The notes under the pieces: generated by a model
What the model was told of the DNA's origin: nothing
The model's database searches: none
Seen by the model: only the letters and a program-made list of their open reading frames with translations
Assembly (NCBI GenBank): GCA_946803585.1
Contig: CAMPEQ010000011.1
Coordinates: 682,001-746,000 of the forward strand
Length of the DNA stretch: 64,000 nt
Reading direction: 5' to 3'
Source: an uncultured Actinomycetes bacterium
Lineage (GTDB): Bacteria > Actinomycetota > Actinomycetes > S36-B12 > UBA10799
Shown: piece by piece, positions 16,827-24,905 of the stretch
Numbering within the stretch: the stretch's first letter is position 1
How the letters are laid out: the number at the start of each line of letters is the position of its first letter
Program-made: the position numbers and the translations under genes

Positions 16827-19127
16827 ATGGCAACGGACGCAGTAGCAACGAGAACGATCGTGCTGTCGGTTACGGGCATCTCTTGTCCATCGGGACAAGG
16901 GGTTGTTGAATCGGCACTGCGATCCCGTGCTGGGGTGATTGATGTTGTCGCCAACTGGACATCGCAGAGCGCAACTGTTGTTTTCGATCCGCTGCTGACC
17001 GACACCGACGAACTGGCCACATCGGTCACCGACTGCGGGTGCGGCTGCACAGGCGAGTCCCTTCCTAGCAATCTGTGCACTCCGTCGGTGAACGACAGCG
17101 AACCGTCTCATGAGGGTCACTCGGGTCACACGGAGGCGGGCGCTCACTCCGGTCACGACATGTCAGGTCACGTCCACGCGATGCGTAACGGGTTCATCGT
17201 CGCAGCGATCTTGGCTATCCCGATCATGCTGTATTCGCCCATTGGTCGAGAGGTCGTGGGTTGGACGTTTGCGGCACCCTTTGGTCTGTCCGACGCCTGG
17301 TTCTCGCTCATCCTGTCCCTGCCGGTCATTTTCTATGCCGATCGCATGTTCTTTACCGGGGCATGGCAAGCGCTACGCGCCCGGACGCTCGACATGATGG
17401 TGTTGGTCGCCGTCGCCGTGGGAACTGGCTGGCTGTACTCGGTGGCCGTCACAGTCACGGGTGGGACGGATGTCTTTTACGAAGCAGTCGCCGTCCTCTC
17501 AGCGTTCGTGATGCTGGGCCATTGGCTCGAGATGCGGGCACGCTCGGGCGCGAGCCAAGCGGTGTCTTCGCTGTTGAATCTCACCCCGCCTCGCGCTGCC
17601 GTCCTCCGCGATGGCGACGTCGTAGAGGTTCCAACATCTGAGCTTTCGGTGGGTGACCTACTACTCATTCGCCCAGGCGCGAAGATCCCTGTCGATTCTA
17701 TTGTCGAGGAGGGGACGTCGGACGTTGACGAGTCCATGGTCACGGGCGAGAGTCTCCCGGTAGCCAAGGATGTCGGATCTGCGGTCATTGGAGCGACCAT
17801 CAACGGAACAGGCACCCTGCGGGTTCGGGCGGAGAAGGTTGGACGCGACACGGCTCTGGCCCAGATTGTTGATCTCGTTCAGCAAGCGCAAAACTCCAAA
17901 GCTCCCGGGCAACGACTCGCAGACAGAGCAGCGTTCTGGCTAGTCCTCGTTGCCTTGTTTGGCGGCGTTGCAACGTTTGTCTTCTGGATCACTATCGGGG
18001 GGCGAAGCTTCAGCGAGGCGATGCTGTTCGCGATCACCGTGATTGTCGTGACCTGCCCGGATGCGCTTGGACTCGCGACCCCGATGGCAATCATGGTGGG
18101 GACTGGACTCGGCGCAAAACGTGGAGTGCTTTTCAAAGACGCCGCCGCGCTTGAAACTCTGACGAAAGTTCGAACGGTCGTCATGGACAAGACCGGAACG
18201 CTGACTCTTGGTCGCCCGGAAGTCGTCGACGTCTACCCCGCTGACGGTATTGGTGAGGCAGACCTGCTGAGACTCACTGCCGCCGTCGAGCGCGAGTCCG
18301 AACACCCCGTCGCACGAGCGATCGTCGAGTACGCGGCGTCGGCAAAAGCGACGGAAGCATCGGCGACCGACTTTGAGGCGATCCCAGGACACGGCGCTGT
18401 GGCAACCGTGGAGGGACGCAGGGTCGCGGCGGGAAGCCTTCGTCTCATGGAACGCGAGGGCGTCGATCTTGGTGCTCTAGATGCAGTTGCCAAGAAGGTT
18501 GCCAGCGGTGGCCGCACGATTGTTGTTGTCGGGGTCGATGGGCAACCCGCGGGCGTTTTTGGGGTGGCGGATGCGGTGCGGCCAACGTCGCGCCGGGCAG
18601 TCCAAGACTTGAAAGACCTCGGAATCGAAAGCGTCATGCTGACCGGTGACAACGCAGCCACGGCAGATCGAATCGCCGCGGAACTGCACATCGACACGAT
18701 CATTGCCGAAGTCCTACCCGGCGACAAGGCAGGCGCGATTACTCAGGCCCAAGACGGCAAGAGGGCGGTGGCGATGGTTGGTGACGGGGTCAACGACGCG
18801 CCCGCCCTCGCACTGGCGGACGTCGGGATCGCGATCGGGGCGGGAACCGATGTAGCGATCGAAGCCGCCGACGTTGTGCTGATGCGATCAGATCCGCTCG
18901 ACATTCCTATTGCCATCCGAATCAGCAGGGGGACAGTTCGAAAGATGCACCAAAACTTGGCGTGGGCCGTCGGGTATAACGCCGTTGCTCTGCCCATAGC
19001 TGCGGGCGTATTCACCGGTTGGGGGCTGACCCTTACGCCCGAACTCGCTGCCCTTTCCATGTCTGGATCGACGGTCCTCGTTGCGCTCAATGCACTTCTC
19101 CTACGGCGCCTCAAGTTGCCAACGTGA
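16827..19127 (+). CDS. P1B-type heavy-metal ATPase, probably copper
   Basis: 766 residues. An N-terminal HMA-like domain has GISCPSG, one Cys where CxxC is usual, followed by a CGCGC patch (about 72-76) and a His-rich stretch (about 92-115, HEGHSGH...GHDMSGHVH). The core has the actuator motif TGES, DKTGT with the phosphorylated Asp, the SEHP nucleotide-binding motif and [10 protein letters not shown]. The sixth-helix ion motif reads [11 protein letters not shown], that is CPD, where CopA has CPC and CopB has CPH. ATP-driven metal export is certain as a family role; copper follows from the operon and His-rich tail, but CPD leaves specificity open. It ends with GTGA overlap into the next gene. 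Confidence 0.9.
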   Translation: MATDAVATRTIVLSVTGISCPSGQGVVESALRSRAGVIDVVANWTSQSATVVFDPLLTDTDELATSVTDCGCGCTGESLPSNLCTPSVNDSEPSHEGHSGHTEAGAHSGHDMSGHVHAMRNGFIVAAILAIPIMLYSPIGREVVGWTFAAPFGLSDAWFSLILSLPVIFYADRMFFTGAWQALRARTLDMMVLVAVAVGTGWLYSVAVTVTGGTDVFYEAVAVLSAFVMLGHWLEMRARSGASQAVSSLLNLTPPRAAVLRDGDVVEVPTSELSVGDLLLIRPGAKIPVDSIVEEGTSDVDESMVTGESLPVAKDVGSAVIGATINGTGTLRVRAEKVGRDTALAQIVDLVQQAQNSKAPGQRLADRAAFWLVLVALFGGVATFVFWITIGGRSFSEAMLFAITVIVVTCPDALGLATPMAIMVGTGLGAKRGVLFKDAAALETLTKVRTVVMDKTGTLTLGRPEVVDVYPADGIGEADLLRLTAAVERESEHPVARAIVEYAASAKATEASATDFEAIPGHGAVATVEGRRVAAGSLRLMEREGVDLGALDAVAKKVASGGRTIVVVGVDGQPAGVFGVADAVRPTSRRAVQDLKDLGIESVMLTGDNAATADRIAAELHIDTIIAEVLPGDKAGAITQAQDGKRAVAMVGDGVNDAPALALADVGIAIGAGTDVAIEAADVVLMRSDPLDIPIAIRISRGTVRKMHQNLAWAVGYNAVALPIAAGVFTGWGLTLTPELAALSMSGSTVLVALNALLLRRLKLPT

Positions 19128-19606
19128 GTACCGAACAAGTCTCCGAAGCGAAAGCCTTCCGGGCTGTGCGATCTCTGGGGGTATCCCTTGGGATAGTTGC
19201 GACTAAGGACCGCCACGACGGTATGCGGCTCTTGGCACCCATCATGACCGCAGGGCTGATCGTTGCGCTCGGGTTCGCGGTCTTTGGATTGCCGGACATT
19301 CCGTTGCCGATGCCAACATGGTCGTTTGGAGTTGTCACGCCTACGTGCGGGCTCACTCGCGCCTCGACAGCGCTTGCGCGCGGGCAACTGGACCTCGCGT
19401 TGCTGTTCAACCCGGCCGCGTTTGTTCTCGCGGCCGGGGCAACGGCGGCGATAATCCGGTGGGTCGTGGGGAAAACGTCAAAGACTTGGATCAACGTTTC
19501 TATTAAGCCCACGCCTATCGGTTGGTCCGTACTGGTAGCAATCGCGATCTTATGGTGGGCGAATCAGCAGCTACACGCTGAATTGATCATGTCGGGGAGT
19601 ATCTAG
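19124..19606 (+). CDS. DUF2752-like small membrane protein
   Basis: 160 residues from the GTG at 19124, which overlaps the ATPase stop. Three hydrophobic segments are seen ([54 protein letters not shown]). Between the first two lies [19 protein letters not shown], the hallmark C-G-x-T-R motif of DUF2752 proteins. Its function is unknown, and tight coupling to the copper ATPase suggests a supporting role in metal export. An ATG inside the frame at about 19,222 could be an alternative start. Nothing indicates truncation. Confidence 0.75.
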   Translation: MSTEQVSEAKAFRAVRSLGVSLGIVATKDRHDGMRLLAPIMTAGLIVALGFAVFGLPDIPLPMPTWSFGVVTPTCGLTRASTALARGQLDLALLFNPAAFVLAAGATAAIIRWVVGKTSKTWINVSIKPTPIGWSVLVAIAILWWANQQLHAELIMSGSI

Positions 19607-19627
19607 GCAGACAGCGAATCGGCACCA

Positions 19628-19648
19628 CATACTATTCAAAGTAGTAGG
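19628..19648. promoter_or_regulatory. BlaI-type operator of the DUF305 gene
   Basis: CATACTAT-tcaaa-GTAGTAGG with a 5-bp spacer and 8-bp arms, six of eight pairs matching. It lies 53 bases upstream of the DUF305 start, giving this gene its own copy of the regulon operator. Confidence 0.72.
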
Positions 19649-19701
19649 TGGAGTATTGTCGATCTGTACGCACACTCACCGCTTTGGAAAGGGTCACCCG
19701 G

Positions 19702-20334
19702 ATGACGTCCACGCACCGACCAGGCTTCAAGGTTTGGGCCGCGATCGCGGTCGCGACTGCTTTGCTCGGAGTGGGAGGTTGTGCCAGCACCGACTCCGCC
19801 AACTCCACCTCGGAAACCGTTGTTGTCTCCGTCAATGACGGGCCACACAACGCCCAAGACGTGACGTTCCTCCAAGGAATGATTCCGCATCACGAACAAG
19901 CGGTCGTCATGGCCGACATGATTCCCGCGATGAGCTCCAACCCCGAGATGCTGACTCTCGGCAAGGAGATCAAGGCCGCCCAGGCTCCAGAGATTGCCGA
20001 CATGACCTCCTGGCTCGAACAGTGGAACATCCCCGTCGACTCGAGTGGTGGAAGCCACGTCATGTCCGATGGGACAACGATGGACGGGAGCATGATGGGC
20101 GACGGCGCCGGCATGATGAGTGAGCAGCAGATGTCTGAACTAAACGATGCCGATGCCTCTCGCTTCGACAACCTGTGGCTGGACATGATGATCGAACATC
20201 ACGAGGGCGCAATCGCTATGTCGGAAGAAGAGCTATTCGGCGGCGAGAATCCGCAGGCTTTGGCGCTGGCCACAGCAATCATCAGCGCACAAGAAGCAGA
20301 GATCACACTCATGAAACAGATGATGACGTCCTAG
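19702..20334 (+). CDS. DUF305 copper-associated lipoprotein
   Basis: 210 residues from the ATG at 19702 (GGAAAGGG upstream). The frame extends further upstream, but that part overlaps the operator. It has an N-terminal signal with lipobox (GVGGC). DUF305 hallmarks occur twice: IPHHEQAVVMADMI and MIEHHEGAIAMSEEE, with Met-rich segments between (MDGSMMGDGAGMM), a four-helix-bundle pattern able to bind metal through His and Met. Members are frequent in copper-resistance loci and are secreted or membrane-anchored. A role as an extracytoplasmic copper buffer is therefore inferred. It is the last gene of the copper block. Confidence 0.85.
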   Translation: MTSTHRPGFKVWAAIAVATALLGVGGCASTDSANSTSETVVVSVNDGPHNAQDVTFLQGMIPHHEQAVVMADMIPAMSSNPEMLTLGKEIKAAQAPEIADMTSWLEQWNIPVDSSGGSHVMSDGTTMDGSMMGDGAGMMSEQQMSELNDADASRFDNLWLDMMIEHHEGAIAMSEEELFGGENPQALALATAIISAQEAEITLMKQMMTS

Positions 20335-20476
20335 CGAGACTTCTGGTCCGCTACGGCTCTAGCCGCGCGACCAACTCCAGGGCTTCAAGGCTGCAGGCGC
20401 GCTTGCCGTCGATTGTCGACCTGTCACCTACCGCGCTAGCGCAAGCACCAGCTTTTCCGATTCCTACGTGGAGTAG

Positions 20477-20554
20477 TTCCACTCGCGAGCCCCAGAATTG
20501 GATCACCTCGGCGTCGATCTAGGGGTCTCGACTATCGCCACGGACGGACCCTAG
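20477..20554 (+). pseudogene. Possible remnant of an IS605-type TnpB gene (RuvC-I region)
   Basis: Between in-frame stops at 20474 and 20552 the frame reads ELDHLGVDLGVSTIATDGP. This closely resembles the RuvC-I region of TnpB proteins (G-x-D-L-G-x-x-x-x-A-T-D). No longer TnpB reading frame, no OrfA and no omega-RNA-like end are visible. If real, it is a small decayed trace of an earlier IS in the 20335-20550 stretch, which otherwise contains nothing that I recognise. Confidence 0.4.
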
Positions 20555-20742
20555 GGGTGAGTGGTCGCGATCTGAGTGGCGGGAATGAGCACGATGCGCC
20601 CAGGTTCCCGCTGCGATAGCGCGAAGTAGACCTCCGAACCTGCTTCTAACCCGATGGCCCGCAAGAGGTTTACGGGGACAGCGACCTGAAGTACCGATGT
20701 GAGACGTCGAGGACCGACTGGGCCAATTGGGGTAGTGGACAC
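20551..20742 (-). CDS. Small AbrB/SpoVT-like DNA-binding protein
   Basis: 63 residues. VLQVAVPVNLLRAIGLEAGSEV followed by GRIVLIP is the swapped-hairpin AbrB pattern (a P-xx-LR-x-IGL-x-G-x-x-V core). AbrB-like proteins act as dimeric transcription regulators or antitoxins. It is divergent from the tnsABC-tniQ operon, and an 18-bp palindrome (20751-20768) sits just above its start, so it may control both itself and transposition. The next toxin-type partner is not evident, which favours a regulator. The start ATG at 20742 has no strong ribosome binding site. Its 3' end overlaps the TnpB-like fragment by a few bases. Confidence 0.65.
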   Translation of the reverse strand: MSTTPIGPVGPRRLTSVLQVAVPVNLLRAIGLEAGSEVYFALSQREPGRIVLIPATQIATTHP

Positions 20743-20750
20743 GCATCAAG

Positions 20751-20768
20751 ACTAATAGAACTATTAGT
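20751..20768. promoter_or_regulatory. Palindromic operator between abrB-like gene and tnsA
   Basis: ACTAATAG-aa-CTATTAGT, a perfect 8-bp-arm palindrome with a 2-bp centre, 9 bases from the abrB-like start and about 130 bases before tnsA. Its position suits an autoregulatory AbrB site or promoter-embedded operator for the transposition operon. It differs from the BlaI-type sites in spacer and sequence. Confidence 0.6.
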
Positions 20769-20894
20769 TTTGATCAAGTACCGTAGTCGGTGTCAAGGTC
20801 ATGGCGACCGTGTAGATGCGCAGTCGCCGATCGTGCTTCCCCGATGCACAACGCACCGACACACCACCAAGGTGAGTCGTTATTGGGAGGCGCA

Positions 20895-21626
20895 ATGTCC
20901 AAGAAACCGACGACCAAAGAACCACTCATCCGAATCCGGGATCACTCCGGCGAACGCACCGTTCCGTTGAAGATGTCTGGCGCTGCGCTATTTACCGATG
21001 ATGTGATCCCCTGGAGAATCTTCCGGTGGCGGCGTGGTCAGAAGCACTTCTCCGGCTTCTACTGGTCATCCACAATGCAAAAACACGTCACCTACGAGTC
21101 ACGACTCGAGTTGCAGCGGTTACTCATCGCCGACTTCGATCCAACGGTGATCAAGATTCACTCCCAGCCGTTCCAACTCGTCGCCGATTGCGAGGGACGA
21201 GTCCGGCGTCATATCCCGGACTTCTTACTTACCCATAGCGACGCGTCGGTAGCTGTTGTGAACGTCAAGCCCGAGAAGCGACTAAAAGAGGCGAAGGTTT
21301 CCGACGCTCTAGCCTGGGCGGAATCAGTCCTCGCGCCGAAAGGGTGGCGACACGAGATCTGGACTGGGGATAACCAGATCTTCGTCGAGAATGTTCGCTT
21401 CCTGGCTGGGTACAGGCGCGATCGAATGTTTGACGACCTTGTCCTAGACGCCGTCCTGCACTGCGCGGACGGTCAGTCCATCGGAGGCGTTGAATCGGCC
21501 TTAGAGTGGCGATTGGCACCCGACCTTGTGCGTCCATCAATTCTGCATCTGTTGTGGCAGAACAGACTGCAGACTAATTTGACTCAAAAGCTTGACGTCG
21601 ACAGTCAATTGGTTGTGGCTGCATGA
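20895..21626 (+). CDS. tnsA: TnsA-like transposition endonuclease
   Basis: 243 residues from the ATG at 20895, preceded by GGGAGG. The restriction-endonuclease fold shows the catalytic set of TnsA: E68 in HVTYESRLELQ, D109 in RRHIPDFLLTH and K125 in VVNVKPEKRL. In Tn7, TnsA cuts the 5' strands so that transposition is cut-and-paste. Its presence, with TnsB, separates this element from replicative Tn5053-type elements that lack TnsA. It overlaps tnsB by four bases (ATGA), giving coupled synthesis. The frame opens at 20790, but the earlier residues do not resemble the family. Confidence 0.9.
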   Translation: MSKKPTTKEPLIRIRDHSGERTVPLKMSGAALFTDDVIPWRIFRWRRGQKHFSGFYWSSTMQKHVTYESRLELQRLLIADFDPTVIKIHSQPFQLVADCEGRVRRHIPDFLLTHSDASVAVVNVKPEKRLKEAKVSDALAWAESVLAPKGWRHEIWTGDNQIFVENVRFLAGYRRDRMFDDLVLDAVLHCADGQSIGGVESALEWRLAPDLVRPSILHLLWQNRLQTNLTQKLDVDSQLVVAA

Positions 21627-23737
21627 GTCCCGCAACCGTCGCACTTTCGGTCGGGAACCAGGTCCGCAGAGACGGAGAACTGCTCAGCGTGGTTGAGGTA
21701 CATGCGCGGGAGGTGAAGCTTCGCAACTCCAAGGGCGCCGCCTATGTGGTGCAGACACGTGACCTGGTCACTGACCCATCGACCACGATCGTCTGCGCAG
21801 GCGATACAAATCCGACTCAGACGGAACCTATCGGAGCAGCGCTAGCCGAACTCACACCCAGCGAAGTCAAGACTGTGAGGTTTCGCCTGGAACACGTTCA
21901 TGAGGTCATAACTGGATTCAGGTCGGGCTTCTCGACTATCGCGCAACCAAACGAACCTAGGCCTGAGTACGACGAACATTCGCAATCCGCCCCTAACTTG
22001 GAAGAACGCGTAACAAGCAAGGTCGAGGAGATCGGCTACAGCAAGCGGACGATATATCGCTGGATCGGCGCGTGGAGACTCGACGGCCCCGCAGGGCTAA
22101 TCAACAAGAACGATTCAAAACGGGCAAACGCGTTGGGCAAGGCAGACTACCGGTGGATCGACGCAGTCAGAGCCGTTTTGGATGAGCAAGTTGAAGGATC
22201 CAAAGGAAGTCAGAAGAAGACCTTCGCGGAAGCGGAAAGGCTCCTCAACGCGACCTACGGGCGAGGTGTTGTTCCGCTTCCGAGCGAGTCCGCCGCATAC
22301 CGTGCCATGAAAGAAATCGGACGTGGAACGAATGCGCACACTGGTAGCACCAAAACCAAACGATCAATCGCGACCCGCCCCACAGGTGTGTACGGACGGC
22401 TGCGCGCGACGCGGCCAGGTGAGTACGTGATCCTCGACACGACACCGCTCGACGTCTACGCGATGGATGAACTCACCGGGCGGTGGGTCAGGGTCGAACT
22501 GAGTATCGCCTTGGATCTTTACAGCCGAACAATCGTTGGCCTGCAGCTCTCCCCGATGTCGACAACAAGTACTGACATCGCTGGAGTTCTCTTTGAGACG
22601 GTCCGGCCGCACGTTTCGGAGACTCCCGAACAGCGTCGCCAGGAGCTTCCATACGCCGGGGTTCCATCGAATCTCATTGTTATCGCAGACGACGCGGATG
22701 TTGGTGAGCGTTTGATCATCCGCGGGGTGGCGGCTGAAACTATCGTCATAGATCACGGACGGTGCTATTTGTCCGACCATGTGATGAGCGTGTGCATGCG
22801 ATTAGGCATTTCAATCCAACCGGTTCGCCCGTATCAGGGCTCGGACAAGGGTCCGCTGGAACGCTGGTTTCGGACTCTGACAGGTCTGCTAGAAAACCTT
22901 GTCGGCTATAAGGGCCCCGATATCTACAGTCGCGGGGCTAACCCGGAAGGCGAGGCCTTCTACTACATCCACGAGTTAGAGGAGATGATGAGACAGTGGA
23001 TCGCCGAGATCTATCACGTGCGACCACATGACGGACTGTGTATTCCTGAAGCCCCGGGCCTAGAGCTAAGCCCGAACGATATGTTCGACTACGGAATGTC
23101 GCGAGTCGGCGCTATGCAACTGCCCGCATCTGCGGATATCGCCTACGACTTCTTACCCGTTGTCTGGCGCACTATTCAGCACTACGGCGTCGAGGCGAAC
23201 CTTCGCTACAACGGTCCGGCATTGAACGCGTATCGAAACACGACGAGTCCCTACACCGGAAAGCATGCGGGCAAATGGCCGTTCCGATACGACCGAAATG
23301 ATCTTCGCTACCTATACTTCTGGGAACCGGAAGTCAAGGAATGGGCGCGGTTGAAATGGGAGCACGCGGACGCGATTGGCTCGGCATTCAGCAAGGAGGC
23401 CCTCACCTACGCGAAGAAGTTGGCCGCAACTCAAGGCCGATTCCCAGACACAGAGTTCGCTCTTGAGCAGCTCCTCGGCAGGTGGGATGTTGGACAAGTT
23501 GCGAATCAGCGGGAGCGTGCAATGGCGGTACGCCGTTCGATGGCCAACGCCGAGCTCCTCGCTAGCTCGGGGATCAGTGCGGACGATGATCCTGAGATCC
23601 ACGAGGGCATTTTCGCCAAACCTGAGACTGATTTTGTGGAATCGGACGTTGCCCAGGAGATCGCAGACGACAGCGATTCTGAGGACGACCTAGATGACCT
23701 TGATTTCTACGCCGACGCCCTGGGGGTAATGCAATGA
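21623..23737 (+). CDS. tnsB: TnsB-like DDE transposase (Mu/rve family)
   Basis: 704 residues, typical for TnsB. An N-terminal DNA-binding part with a helix-turn-helix (YSKRTIYRWIGAWRLDG) precedes the RNase H-like core. Catalytic residues can be placed: D272 (EYVILDTTPLDV), D377 (IVIDHGRCYL) and E413 (PLERWF), a perfect DD(35)E spacing. The Mu-type beta-barrel domain follows and the C-terminus is acidic (SDSEDDLDDLDF), suited to TnsC contact. It cuts and joins the 3' ends and binds the repeats at the transposon ends. The tnsC start overlaps its stop by ATGA. No frameshift, so it looks functional. Confidence 0.95.
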   Translation: MSPATVALSVGNQVRRDGELLSVVEVHAREVKLRNSKGAAYVVQTRDLVTDPSTTIVCAGDTNPTQTEPIGAALAELTPSEVKTVRFRLEHVHEVITGFRSGFSTIAQPNEPRPEYDEHSQSAPNLEERVTSKVEEIGYSKRTIYRWIGAWRLDGPAGLINKNDSKRANALGKADYRWIDAVRAVLDEQVEGSKGSQKKTFAEAERLLNATYGRGVVPLPSESAAYRAMKEIGRGTNAHTGSTKTKRSIATRPTGVYGRLRATRPGEYVILDTTPLDVYAMDELTGRWVRVELSIALDLYSRTIVGLQLSPMSTTSTDIAGVLFETVRPHVSETPEQRRQELPYAGVPSNLIVIADDADVGERLIIRGVAAETIVIDHGRCYLSDHVMSVCMRLGISIQPVRPYQGSDKGPLERWFRTLTGLLENLVGYKGPDIYSRGANPEGEAFYYIHELEEMMRQWIAEIYHVRPHDGLCIPEAPGLELSPNDMFDYGMSRVGAMQLPASADIAYDFLPVVWRTIQHYGVEANLRYNGPALNAYRNTTSPYTGKHAGKWPFRYDRNDLRYLYFWEPEVKEWARLKWEHADAIGSAFSKEALTYAKKLAATQGRFPDTEFALEQLLGRWDVGQVANQRERAMAVRRSMANAELLASSGISADDDPEIHEGIFAKPETDFVESDVAQEIADDSDSEDDLDDLDFYADALGVMQ

Positions 23738-24885
23738 CTGATACAGCGTGTTCGAGGAACATCCGAGGGATGTACTCCCTCTCTCGTAAGGCCGGCTGGA
23801 GTGAAATGGTCGATGGGCGGGCGGTAGAGCGCCCAGCCACTCTCAGCGACAAACAACGCCAGGCATTGAGCGACCGGGAACTGTTGGAGTACAACGAGTC
23901 ACGCGCTATTTGGCATGCGAACTTTGGACCGATTGTGACTCCGCAGTTGGAGGAAACGCATGAGATTCTGTGGGAGATCCTCGCAAGTAATCGACAGCAC
24001 GGGGACAAGGTCAAAGGGGCTGCGGCCATTGATGCCTACCCAGGGCTGGGTAAGTCAACGATTGCTTCCACTTTCGGACGGGCATTCCACCGGCAGCAGA
24101 TTCTTCGATATGGGGATCGCACGGAGCGTGGGGATGAACGATGGCCGGTGGCCCATATCGGCCTCACCGACAACACAACTATTCGCACCGTAAACTCAAT
24201 GCTCTGCCGGTTCTATGGGCATCCCACGGAAGCGACAGAGTACAAAGACTCCGGAACCGCACAGACCCTTGCGTCGCAGGCACTGGATTCGGTCCTTAGA
24301 TGCGAGACCGAGATCGTGATTGTTGATGACGTGCACTTCCTGGACATGACACGCAAGGATGGACTCGCGGTCGCTAATCACTTCAAGTGGCTCCAGAACA
24401 ATTTTCCAATCCAGTTCATCTTCGTAGGTGTCGCACTTCTTGAACGCGGTCTGATGTCCGAGGGAAGCAATGCCCGTGATGCGGGTCTAGCACAGACGGC
24501 GCGACGATGGACGCGTCTCAACGTCGATCCATTCGGGGTTGATTCAAACAACGGGCGCAGGGATTGGCGGCGACTGCTGCTAAGCATCGAAAAACAACTC
24601 GTGCTCGAGAAAGTAACACCTGGGTGCGTCGCCGACGATCTTTCCGACTACCTCTATGAGCGCACGCAGGGGCACGTCGGATCAGTCATGGAGCTCATAC
24701 GGAGAGGATGTACCCGCGCGATCCGCAGAGGAGACGAACAGCTGACTGTGGAAATGCTCGATGGGATCAGCATTGATGTAGCCGCAGAAAAAGCGCGGGC
24801 CGAATACGCGTCAGCCCTAAACAGCGGACTCATATCCACCAAAGTCACGCGACCGAGACGTAGCCGGTCGCTTGCAGGCGTCTAG
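23734..24885 (+). CDS. tnsC: TnsC/TniB-like AAA+ ATPase regulator
   Basis: 383 residues. Walker A is at about residues 102-108 (AYPGLGKST) and Walker B at about 194-199 (EIVIVDDVHFL). Sensor and arginine-finger segments follow (FIFVGVALLERG, then QTARRWTRLNV). In Tn7, TnsC forms an ATP-dependent filament on DNA that links target selectors (TniQ/TnsD) to the TnsAB transposase and gives target immunity. The length is close to the smaller TniB class and well short of the 555-residue Tn7 TnsC. It is encoded between tnsB and the second tniQ, with 20 bases to the latter, in one operon. Confidence 0.93.
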   Translation: MTDTACSRNIRGMYSLSRKAGWSEMVDGRAVERPATLSDKQRQALSDRELLEYNESRAIWHANFGPIVTPQLEETHEILWEILASNRQHGDKVKGAAAIDAYPGLGKSTIASTFGRAFHRQQILRYGDRTERGDERWPVAHIGLTDNTTIRTVNSMLCRFYGHPTEATEYKDSGTAQTLASQALDSVLRCETEIVIVDDVHFLDMTRKDGLAVANHFKWLQNNFPIQFIFVGVALLERGLMSEGSNARDAGLAQTARRWTRLNVDPFGVDSNNGRRDWRRLLLSIEKQLVLEKVTPGCVADDLSDYLYERTQGHVGSVMELIRRGCTRAIRRGDEQLTVEMLDGISIDVAAEKARAEYASALNSGLISTKVTRPRRSRSLAGV

Positions 24886-24905
24886 CGGTTCTGTGGCGCC
24901 TTGCC

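Noticed and set aside
19019-19123. Upstream extension of the DUF2752-like gene
   Set aside because: Overlaps the 3' end of the P-type ATPase in another frame; the GTG at 19124 overlapping the ATPase stop is the better start.
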